Below are positions 23,442 through 29,611 of a stretch of DNA of 35,651 bases, in pieces. The translations under genes were made by a program, and so were the position numbers. This DNA is from Actinomycetes bacterium (lineage in GTDB: Bacteria > Actinomycetota > Acidimicrobiia > IMCC26256 > PALSA-610), in NCBI GenBank assembly GCA_025463875.1, contig JAODBI010000351.1, positions 1-35,651 on the forward strand, read 5' to 3'. The notes under the pieces were generated by a model, which was not told the DNA's origin, did no database searches, and saw only the letters and a program-made list of their open reading frames with translations. The stretch's first letter is position 1. Every line of letters starts with the position of its first letter.

Positions 23442-24514
23442 ACAACCCACCTTTGCGCCACAGTCCCCTCGACGCGCAACACCGGGCGCTCGGCGCGCGC
23501 ATGACGCCGTTCGGCGGGTGGGACATGCCGCTGCAATACGCGAGCGTGCTCGAAGAGCATCGGGCATGCCGCACCCGCGCCGTCGTGTTCGACGTCTCGC
23601 ACCTGGGAACGGTGGAGTGCCAAGGGCCGGGTGCGTTCGACCTCCTGCAGTGGCTGTTGACGAACGACCTGCGCAAGATCGAGCGCAGGCGTGCGCAGTA
23701 CACGCACCTGCTCGATCCGGACGATGCGCACGTCGTCGACGACATCATCGTGTGGTGGGTCGACGACGACCGCTTCTTCGTGATGCCGAACGCATCGAAC
23801 ACCGACGAGATGCTCACGGCGTTCGACGAGGGCGCCGCGCGCACCGAACAACCGGTCGAGTTCGGCGACATCACCCCGACGCGGGCCGTGCTCGCCGTGC
23901 AGGGTCCGGAGGCGCGCGCGTTGCTCGCGACCGTGAATGCCGACGCGGCCGCGGTGCCGCGGTTCGAGGTCCGGCGGATCGGCGACCTGGTGGTCGCGGG
24001 TACGGGTTACACCGGGGAGGACGGCGTCGAACTACACGTCGCCGCCGCCGACGCACCGGCGCTGTGGGACGCGGTGTGCGCGGCGGGCATCGAGCCCGCG
24101 GGTCTGGGGGCGCGCGACACGCTCCGCCTCGAGGCCGGGCTGCCTCTGCACGGTCACGAGCTCGGGGCAGGTATCACGCCCCTGCAGGCCGGTCTGGGTT
24201 GGGTCGTCGGCTGGGACAAGGCCGACTTCCGGGGCCGCGCGCCACTCGCCGCGGAGCGGGAGCGGGGGATCGTGCGCCGCCTGCGCGGGCTCAACGTGCA
24301 AGGTCGCCGTCCGCCCCGCGCCGGTTCCCAGGTGTTGCGCGCCGGCGTCGACGTGGGAGTCGTCACGAGCGGCAACTTCTCGCCGATGCTCGGAAACGGC
24401 ATCGCACTCGCGTTCGTGCCGCCCGACGTCGCGTCCGGCGACGCCTTGCAGATCGACGTGCGCGGTCAGCTACTCGACGCCGAGGTCGTGCCGCTGCCGT
24501 TCGTCAAGAAATGA
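23438..24514 (+). CDS. gcvT: Glycine cleavage system T protein (aminomethyltransferase)
   Basis: A 358-residue tetrahydrofolate-dependent aminomethyltransferase. It takes the aminomethyl group from the H protein, releasing ammonia and forming methylene-tetrahydrofolate. LGARMTPFGGWDMPLQY, FDVSHLGTVECQGPGA, DDIIVWWVDDDRFFVMPNASN (with the Asp of the folate site), GTGYTGEDGVELH and GARDTLRLEAGLPLHGHEL are all family motifs. The length is typical. The GTG at 23438 overlaps the preceding stop (GTGA), and the end overlaps the thioesterase gene (ATGA). Some GcvT-like proteins have other roles, but the completeness of motifs and gcvH nearby favour true GcvT. Confidence 0.92.
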   Translation: MNNPPLRHSPLDAQHRALGARMTPFGGWDMPLQYASVLEEHRACRTRAVVFDVSHLGTVECQGPGAFDLLQWLLTNDLRKIERRRAQYTHLLDPDDAHVVDDIIVWWVDDDRFFVMPNASNTDEMLTAFDEGAARTEQPVEFGDITPTRAVLAVQGPEARALLATVNADAAAVPRFEVRRIGDLVVAGTGYTGEDGVELHVAAADAPALWDAVCAAGIEPAGLGARDTLRLEAGLPLHGHELGAGITPLQAGLGWVVGWDKADFRGRAPLAAERERGIVRRLRGLNVQGRRPPRAGSQVLRAGVDVGVVTSGNFSPMLGNGIALAFVPPDVASGDALQIDVRGQLLDAEVVPLPFVKK

Positions 24515-24969
24515 CCGAGCGCTCGGAACAGTTCCCGCCGCTGAGCCCGTCGCGCGCCGCGATCTGGTCGCAGTTCGGTGCGTGGGACACGGTCTGGTAT
24601 CCGAAGTTCCTCGGCATCATCGTCGAGGAGATCCGCCAGGACTATGCCCGCATGCGGTTGCCCTATCGCCCCGAGTTCCGCCAGCCCGCGGGTGTGGTGC
24701 ACGGGGGAGTGATCGCGTCGATGATCGACACCGTTGTCGTGCCCGCGGTCGGATCGGGCTACGACGAACCCCGGCAGCTGTTCACGATCGACATCCAGCT
24801 GCGGTTTCTCGCGCCGATCGTCGGCGAGGACCTCGTCGGCGAGGGCTGGATCACCCAGCGGGGCCGGTCGGTGGTGTTTTGCGACGCCGAGGTCCGCGCC
24901 GCGTCCGGAACCCTCGCCGCAACCGCGACCCTCGTCTACAAGGTGAGCAGCAAACCGCTCGTCATGTAA
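24511..24969 (+). CDS. PaaI-type hotdog thioesterase
   Basis: A 152-residue hotdog-fold thioesterase. RQPAGVVHGGVIASMIDTVV carries the HGG motif and the catalytic acid/Thr region, and FTIDIQLRFLAPIVGEDLVGEG and RSVVFCDAEVR are typical strands. Such enzymes hydrolyse acyl- or aryl-CoA thioesters. The ATG at 24511 overlaps the gcvT stop, so it is the last gene of the plus-strand block. Its link to glycine cleavage is not obvious. Only 4 nt separate its stop from that of the convergent hydrolase gene. Confidence 0.87.
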   Translation: MTERSEQFPPLSPSRAAIWSQFGAWDTVWYPKFLGIIVEEIRQDYARMRLPYRPEFRQPAGVVHGGVIASMIDTVVVPAVGSGYDEPRQLFTIDIQLRFLAPIVGEDLVGEGWITQRGRSVVFCDAEVRAASGTLAATATLVYKVSSKPLVM

Positions 24970-24973
24970 CACG

Positions 24974-25783
24974 TCAGCCGGTCTCGGCGAGGTGCTGGAG
25001 CAGCGCCGCGTTGTACTCGTCGGGCCGTTCGAAGTAGGGGGAGTGGCCGGCGTCGGCGATCTCGACGATTGTCGGGTTGCTGAGTTGCGACGCGCTGGCG
25101 CGCACCAGCGCAGCGGGGAACAGCACGTCGTCGGAACCGGTGATCACGAGGACCGGGAGCCCGAGCGCGTCGAGCGTGGCGTGTTCCACCCGGGCACTGC
25201 CGAGGGCGCCTGCGATCGCGGCGAGCGGCGGACTGTGAAAGGTGTTGAGCTGCTGGTAGAGGAACGCGCGGGCGGGATCGCGCGTCACGAATGAGACACC
25301 GAGCGCGCTGTGCACGCCCATCCGGCGCTCGTCGGCATCGGGCGCGGCCGCGACGAACGAGGCGAAGTGCTGGAAGAGCGCGTCGGTCCACAGTCCACCG
25401 ATGGTGTTCGACAGGGTGAGCGACAGCACGCGGGTCGGCTGGGCCAGCGCGAATGCCGTCACCCACCAGCCGCCCATCGACTGACCGACGACGTGCGCGC
25501 GTTCGACACCAACCGCGTCGAGGACGGCCGCGAGATCGGCGACCGCCGCGTCGCAACCGAGCACTCCGGTGTCGTACGTCGAGCAACCAAAGCCGCGACT
25601 GTCCCACGTGACGACGCGGTACCCGGCGTCTGCCAGCGCAGGAACCTGTTGAAACCACGCCGCGTGCGATCCACCCGCACCGTGCGTCAGCACGACCGTG
25701 GGCGCATCGGCGGCGCCGGTCACCTCGTAGTAGATCTGCTCGCCGCCCGACTCGATGCTCGCGGTGTTCCAGGAATGGGTCAT
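24974..25783 (-). CDS. Alpha/beta-fold hydrolase
   Basis: A 269-residue alpha/beta hydrolase with a complete catalytic triad: Ser102 in GQSMGGW, an Asp at 218-219 in ITGSDDVLFP, and His247 in DAGHSPYFERP. The oxyanion-hole segment is LTHGAGGSH. It is similar in layout to 3-oxoadipate enol-lactonases and meta-cleavage hydrolases. The ATG at 25783 overlaps the upstream amidohydrolase stop by 4 nt. The reading frame is open further upstream, but that part lies inside the amidohydrolase gene. Substrate unknown. Confidence 0.88.
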   Translation of the reverse strand: MTHSWNTASIESGGEQIYYEVTGAADAPTVVLTHGAGGSHAAWFQQVPALADAGYRVVTWDSRGFGCSTYDTGVLGCDAAVADLAAVLDAVGVERAHVVGQSMGGWWVTAFALAQPTRVLSLTLSNTIGGLWTDALFQHFASFVAAAPDADERRMGVHSALGVSFVTRDPARAFLYQQLNTFHSPPLAAIAGALGSARVEHATLDALGLPVLVITGSDDVLFPAALVRASASQLSNPTIVEIADAGHSPYFERPDEYNAALLQHLAETG

Positions 25784-27165
25784 GTCTCTGCCACCACCGT
25801 GTCGGCGAAGAGGCGCGGGCCCCAGAGGGCGAGCGCGTGGTCGTGCGTGAAGGCGCGGAAGTCGTCGGTCGTGACGAGGCCGCGTTCGACGAGCTCCCAC
25901 GCCTCCGGCAGGACGTGCGTCGCGTCCGGCACGTCCCAGTGGCCGAGGTCGGACGCGAACATCGCGCCGAGCCGGGTGCCGTGGTATTCGGGCGCGAACG
26001 CCAGCGCCCACGTGGGATCGTCGGCTTCGCAGCCGAAGAAGCACTGCCGCGCGAATGCGGTGCGCACGTCGGCGGGGGAGCGGAGACCGCTCGTCGCGAA
26101 CTCGTCGAGCTGGATGGGATCTTCGTCGGGCTCGCTCAACATGTGCAGCGCGGCGTCGAGGTCGCCGGCGCGCGCCCGCACTTCGTCGTTGCCGTAGCGC
26201 GCGATCAACTCCGTGAAGAGCGAGCGATCGAGCCGGGCCGGGTCGTAGAGACCGATTGCGTCACGGTGACGTTTTTCGAGATGGCCGACGAGATCGCTGC
26301 ACAGGGTGGCGGCCCACGTCACGCCGCCCTCGAGGAACGCGAAGCGCAGCTCCGGGAAGCGGTGGAGCACACCGCCCAGGAAGAGCGATCGGCACAGCGC
26401 TTCGCCGGCCGCGCCGAACGATCCGAGGTGATTGGCGACGTAGCTCGTCGGCGACGTCCGGCTGCCCCAGCCCATGCCGGTCGAGTGGAAGGTGGGCGTG
26501 ACGTCGAGCTCCACGAAGCGGCGCCACAACGGGTCGTAGTCGTGTGCGCTGTCGAGTCCGAGCGCGTCGACCCAGCCGGCACCCCGGGGGAGGTTCTCGC
26601 CGGGGAGCGGACGATGCACGAGACCGGTGCACATGATGGCGCGCAGCCCGAGCGTCTCGACCGCGTGATCCAGCACGTCGATGGCTTCGTCCGGCGCGTA
26701 CGTCGGCACGATGGCCACCGGCTCGAGGCGGTTGCGGAAGCCGGCGTAGGCCTGCGCGTAGTACGTGTTGAATGCGCGGGCCGCCGCGACACGCAGTTGC
26801 GGGTCGTCGAGCCCCATGACGGTGAGCCCGTAGGTGGGATAGCAGACCGCGACGTCGATGCCAAGGTCGTCGAGGCGCTCGTGCAAGAGCGCGGGCAGCA
26901 TCGCGCTCGCGCGGTCGAGGGTGTTCTCGCTCGGCAATCCCCACCACGGGACGCGATACAGCCCGAGCGAGCGCTTGGTGTCGGCATCGAGCGCGCGAGT
27001 GTGGCGCGCACCGTTTTCCACGACGTCCCAGGCGTCCACCGAGCCGGGGCCGCCCTCGTCGCGCAACAGGTCGCGAAACCAAGGGAGGTATTCGATGCCG
27101 TGGCCGTCCGCGTCGATGACCGGATGATCGAGTCCGGCCCGGACCTCGGCGGCGGTCGGCGACAC
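25780..27165 (-). CDS. Amidohydrolase-2 family (ACMSD-like) metal-dependent hydrolase
   Basis: A 461-residue TIM-barrel amidohydrolase of the ACMSD / gamma-resorcylate-decarboxylase type. Near the N-terminus VIDADGHGIEYLPWFRDLL holds a D-x-x-H metal site. Central motifs are YPTYGLTVMG, RLEPVAIVPTYAPDEAIDVL, TPTFHSTGMGW and FAFLEGGVTWAATL. The C-terminal stretch has FASDLGHWDVPD, with the metal-binding Asp. Members decarboxylate or hydrolyse aromatic and related acids. I choose GTG 27165, 5 nt after the upstream stop. An alternative start at 27213 would overlap the upstream gene by 43 nt. Context with a SnoaL protein and a hydrolase suggests a catabolic operon. Confidence 0.83.
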   Translation of the reverse strand: MSPTAAEVRAGLDHPVIDADGHGIEYLPWFRDLLRDEGGPGSVDAWDVVENGARHTRALDADTKRSLGLYRVPWWGLPSENTLDRASAMLPALLHERLDDLGIDVAVCYPTYGLTVMGLDDPQLRVAAARAFNTYYAQAYAGFRNRLEPVAIVPTYAPDEAIDVLDHAVETLGLRAIMCTGLVHRPLPGENLPRGAGWVDALGLDSAHDYDPLWRRFVELDVTPTFHSTGMGWGSRTSPTSYVANHLGSFGAAGEALCRSLFLGGVLHRFPELRFAFLEGGVTWAATLCSDLVGHLEKRHRDAIGLYDPARLDRSLFTELIARYGNDEVRARAGDLDAALHMLSEPDEDPIQLDEFATSGLRSPADVRTAFARQCFFGCEADDPTWALAFAPEYHGTRLGAMFASDLGHWDVPDATHVLPEAWELVERGLVTTDDFRAFTHDHALALWGPRLFADTVVAET

Positions 27166-27170
27166 GCGAC

Positions 27171-27668
27171 TCAGCCGGCGGGAAGCTCGCTGCGGCCGCC
27201 GGTCGCCCACCACGAAGCGGTGAGGCGAAGGCCCTCGACGTTCCCCCGGGGCTGCATCTCCTCGTACACCCGCTTGTAGCCGGTACTGGCGATGCGCCAG
27301 ACGCCGTCGTGCTTGACGTAGTCGTCGTCGTAGAACGAACAGCCGCGGATGGTGAGCTGGAAGTCGGTCATCACGACGACGTCATCGAGCGCCCACAGGC
27401 CGTGGGCGGTGTCGGGCCCGGTGAGATCGATCTCGGGGTGGTGCATCTTGTGGCTGGACAGGAAGGTCTCGGCGCCCATCGAACGACTCAGGAAATCGAC
27501 GATGGCGTCGCGGCCCTCGAACGAATAGCCGCCGCCGCTGTACGCCGCGTGCGCGTCCGGCGTGAAACAGTCGGCGATCTCGTCCCATCGCTTCTGGTCG
27601 AGGCAGCGGGCGTACTTGTACTTGAGCCGCTTGATCAGCTCGATTTCGACGAGGTCGTCAGGAGTCAT
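27171..27668 (-). CDS. SnoaL-like / NTF2-fold protein
   Basis: A 165-residue NTF2-like protein. It opens with IELIKRLKYKYARCLDQKRWDEIADCFTPDAHAAYSGG, typical of actinobacterial SnoaL_4 proteins, followed by GRDAIVDFL, SSHKMHHPEIDLTGPDTAHGLWAL and YKRVYEEMQPR. Relatives include scytalone-dehydratase-like enzymes and cyclases, and many members have no known activity. The ATG at 27668 is preferred over an in-frame start at 27701, because the domain starts directly after it. It is the first gene of a three-gene minus-strand operon. Confidence 0.84.
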   Translation of the reverse strand: MTPDDLVEIELIKRLKYKYARCLDQKRWDEIADCFTPDAHAAYSGGGYSFEGRDAIVDFLSRSMGAETFLSSHKMHHPEIDLTGPDTAHGLWALDDVVVMTDFQLTIRGCSFYDDDYVKHDGVWRIASTGYKRVYEEMQPRGNVEGLRLTASWWATGGRSELPAG

Positions 27669-27789
27669 GGGGGCGAGGCTCGCCGCGCGGCCCAGGTACA
27701 CGCAACTCCAGACAAGTTGACATAACGGGCATTATCGGCGTCCCGGGGGAGCCGGCGACAGGAACCCGATGACCCGCCGTCGGCCTTCG

Positions 27790-27820
27790 TTGCGACGATT
27801 CGTCGAAAGATTCGTCGCAA
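27790..27820. repeat. Inverted repeat, 9-bp arms
   Basis: TTGCGACGA (27790-27798) and TCGTCGCAA (27812-27820) are perfect inverted arms around 13 nt. The structure overlaps the first direct-repeat unit and could be a protein-binding site. Confidence 0.5.
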
Positions 27821-27875
27821 CGGCTCCTGGCTGTTCGGGCCGACCCGACGATTCTTCGGAAGATTCTTCGCGAGG
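27793..27875 (+). repeat. Paired direct repeats, four GATTC(G/T)TCG motifs
   Basis: Two similar units start at 27793 and 27846 (offset 53 bp). They match at 22 of the first 25 bases. Each holds two GATTC(G/T)TCG motifs 12 bp apart, at 27797, 27809, 27850 and 27862. The regular spacing suggests a multi-site binding region. The protein that would bind is unknown. Confidence 0.55.
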
Positions 27876-27972
27876 GACTGACCTGCGCATATGCGCGCTC
27901 GGCGAATTCTCGAACTCGCATCGGGGCTGGTCAGCGGCACGACGGCTGCGCTCGAAGCGCCCTGAAATCGTG

Positions 27973-28001
27973 TTGTCGTCGTCGCAGTCAATCGGTACGA
28001 T
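27973..28001 (+). promoter_or_regulatory. Promoter of the SOS-linked small gene
   Basis: TTGTCG (27973-27978), a 17-nt spacer and TACGAT (27996-28001). This is one of the best promoter matches in the window. It lies directly against the LexA box and 7 nt before a GTG codon. Confidence 0.6.
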
Positions 28002-28016
28002 CGAACACGTGTTCGG
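28001..28016. promoter_or_regulatory. LexA-binding SOS box
   Basis: TCGAACACGTGTTCGG contains the perfect 14-bp palindrome CGAACACGTGTTCG. It fits the Gram-positive/actinobacterial SOS consensus CGAAC-RNRY-GTTYG at every position. It overlaps the last base of the -10 box and the expected transcription start, a position where bound LexA would block transcription. Confidence 0.75.
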
Positions 28017-28158
28017 GCCGTCGCTGCAGGAGATCGCACGGAAATGGCGAGAGATGGCGGCGCCCAAGAGCGACGGTGAGAAGACTATGCTCGTCCGCGA
28101 GGAGTCGTCCGCTCCGGACGAATCCGGGTCTGTGCCGCACGAGAAGCCGCGGGGCTGA
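28009..28158 (+). CDS. Candidate SOS-induced small protein (49 residues)
   Basis: I do not recognise this protein. It would be 49 residues: a short amphipathic start (MFGPSLQEIARKWREMA), then a charged Lys/Glu/Ser/Pro-rich tail with no membrane segment or Cys. The GTG at 28009 is 7 nt after the -10 box, the spacing of leaderless genes in this window, and lies inside the LexA box. Third codon positions are mostly G or C, which is coding-like here, unlike the stretch upstream. Its stop is 4 nt from the stop of the convergent gene. Alternative starts are ATG 28054 (34 residues) or ATG 27769 (129 residues, spanning the promoter and therefore unlikely). SOS-induced small proteins are often division inhibitors, but nothing in this sequence shows that role. 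Confidence 0.45.
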   Translation: MFGPSLQEIARKWREMAAPKSDGEKTMLVREESSAPDESGSVPHEKPRG

Positions 28159-28162
28159 GCGC

Positions 28163-28489
28163 CTACGACCCGACGCACTCTCGCGCCGTGTCGATGACGT
28201 ACCCGAGGACTCGACGCAGCTCCTTGGCCCGGCGCGCTTCGGGCTGCGCAAGGTCGTTCTCCGCGTCCTTGATCGTGTGCTCGAGCATGTAGAGCCGGTC
28301 ACGAATTGATTCGAGCTCGGCGCGGGTGACGACGAGCTCGTGTTCACCCAATCCGAGCTCGAGCGCCCGCCGCCGGGCCTCGTAGTCGCGCTGGCGGCAC
28401 GAGCGCTTGCAGTAGAGACGCGGCCGTCCGACGCTCCCCACCTCCGCCGCGAAGTTCCGACCGCACCAGCGACACCCGGATTGCGTCAC
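28163..28489 (-). CDS. Small Cys-motif, coiled-coil protein
   Basis: A 108-residue protein of unknown function. Cys6, Cys9, Cys27 and Cys31 (CRWCG ... GRPRLYCKRSCRQRDYEARR) look like a small zinc-binding site. A helix with coiled-coil character (about residues 55-95, ELESIRDRLYMLEHTIKDAEN) and a single Cys near the end follow. Similar short proteins are common in actinobacterial genomes, to my knowledge without assigned function. The Arg-rich helix after the Cys cluster could bind nucleic acid. The GTG start at 28489 has TAATAT 8 nt upstream, suggesting a leaderless transcript. Confidence 0.78.
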   Translation of the reverse strand: MTQSGCRWCGRNFAAEVGSVGRPRLYCKRSCRQRDYEARRRALELGLGEHELVVTRAELESIRDRLYMLEHTIKDAENDLAQPEARRAKELRRVLGYVIDTARECVGS

Positions 28490-28497
28490 AGTGACAA

Positions 28498-28503
28498 ATA
28501 TTA
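28498..28503 (-). promoter_or_regulatory. -10 box, leaderless promoter of the small Cys-motif gene
   Basis: TAATAT on the minus strand is 8 nt before the GTG at 28489. It is close to the ideal TATAAT-like composition. No good -35 is seen. Confidence 0.5.
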
Positions 28504-28552
28504 GATCCGACCGTCGTCACGCCCGCGGATGCTCCGGGGCGCGCGCGGCGCG

Positions 28553-29611
28553 TCAGCGCATCAATCCCCGGCCGGGAATCAACGGCAGATCGAGCACCGA
28601 CAAGAGGCCCGGGTCGGCCGCGCACACCGCGGGGATCGCATTCACGAGCCGGCCCGCGGTGCCGATCACGCCCGGATCACCCTGGCCCGGCCGCGCCGTC
28701 ATCTGGACGTCGCACTGGTAGCTCGGCGTTCCCGTCACCACTACCCGGTAGCCGCCCGCGCCGACGGGCTGCGGCCAGTCGGGACACAAGTCGTCGTCGA
28801 GCCGGGTCACGTGCTCCAAGACGATGCGTGGCTCGCCGCCGACGATCCCCTGCACCTCGAAGCGCACCGCCGCGGTCGTTCCCTCTTCGATCACGCCGAA
28901 CCCGAGGTCGATCTTCTCGGGCGCAGGCCGGCGTTCGTGCACCTCGCGGAGTTCCTCGATCTCGACGCCCAGGCCGTCGGCGAGCACCTTCACGACACCA
29001 CCCCACGCGAACGACAGCACGCCCGGGATCAACAGCAACGGCTTGGCGTCGAGTGCCTTGCCGAACCCCATCGTCTCGAAGAGCACGGTCGGCTGTTCGT
29101 AGTCCTTGTAGTTGACGATCTCCATGACGCGCAGGCGTTCGACGTCCTCACACGTTCCCGCGAGCAGCAGCGGCAACGCGTCGTTCGCCCAGCCCGGGTC
29201 GATGCCCGACGTGAAGCACGACACCTCCGCTTCCGCGCACGCGTCGTCGAGCGGTTTACGCATCGCCGGTTCGAGATGCGCAGGGTAGATCGCGGCGACG
29301 ACCGAGCTCGACACGATGTTCTTGCCCGACCGCAAGACGCGCGCCATGTCGTTGATCGCGTCCATCGGCCGGAGATCGGCGGTCGCGGTATACGACACGC
29401 AATCCGCGTCGAGCGCGAGCAGCGCGTCGACGTCGTTGGTCGCGAGCACGCCGGTCGGCGGAAGTCCGCACAACTCCCCCGCGTCGCGACCGGCCTTGTC
29501 GGCCGAGTGCACCCAGACGCCGACCAGCTCGAGGTCGGGATGGCCGATGATGCAACGCAGCGCGGCCGTACCGACGTTGCCAGTGCTCCACTGGATGACG
29601 CGATACGTCAT
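28553..29611 (-). CDS. NAD(P)-dependent dehydrogenase, dihydrodipicolinate-reductase-like (amine dehydrogenase family)
   Basis: A 352-residue protein with an N-terminal Rossmann fold (VIQWSTGNVGTAALRCI). Other motifs are GELCGLPPTGVLATNDVDALL, SGKNIVSSSVVAAIYP, TSGIDPGWANDALPLLL and VMEIVNYKDYEQPTVLFETMG. This pattern matches the dapB-like family that includes 2,4-diaminopentanoate dehydrogenase and is annotated as NAD(P)H-dependent amine dehydrogenase. The substrate is not known for actinobacterial members. The ATG at 29611 overlaps the upstream peptidase gene by 4 nt. The frame continues far upstream inside that gene, which is an artefact of high GC. Confidence 0.84.
   Translation of the reverse strand: MTYRVIQWSTGNVGTAALRCIIGHPDLELVGVWVHSADKAGRDAGELCGLPPTGVLATNDVDALLALDADCVSYTATADLRPMDAINDMARVLRSGKNIVSSSVVAAIYPAHLEPAMRKPLDDACAEAEVSCFTSGIDPGWANDALPLLLAGTCEDVERLRVMEIVNYKDYEQPTVLFETMGFGKALDAKPLLLIPGVLSFAWGGVVKVLADGLGVEIEELREVHERRPAPEKIDLGFGVIEEGTTAAVRFEVQGIVGGEPRIVLEHVTRLDDDLCPDWPQPVGAGGYRVVVTGTPSYQCDVQMTARPGQGDPGVIGTAGRLVNAIPAVCAADPGLLSVLDLPLIPGRGLMR

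Larger units (their letters stand above)
27669..28008. other. Gene-free stretch with repeats and palindromes
   Basis: These 340 nt separate the SnoaL-like gene from the small SOS-linked frame. They hold a short palindrome-like ATAACGGGCATTAT near 27724, the two repeat units described separately, and a perfect palindrome GCGCATATGCGC at 27885-27896. The stretch appears less GC-rich than its neighbours. Frames across it (27769-28158 plus; several on minus) lack convincing coding character, because the repeat period of 53 bp is not a multiple of three. Confidence 0.5.

Noticed and set aside
27769-28158. 129-residue reading of the SOS-region frame from ATG 27769
   Set aside because: Its first 80 codons cover the phased repeats, the promoter and the LexA box, and have poor codon bias; only the part from 28009 looks coding.
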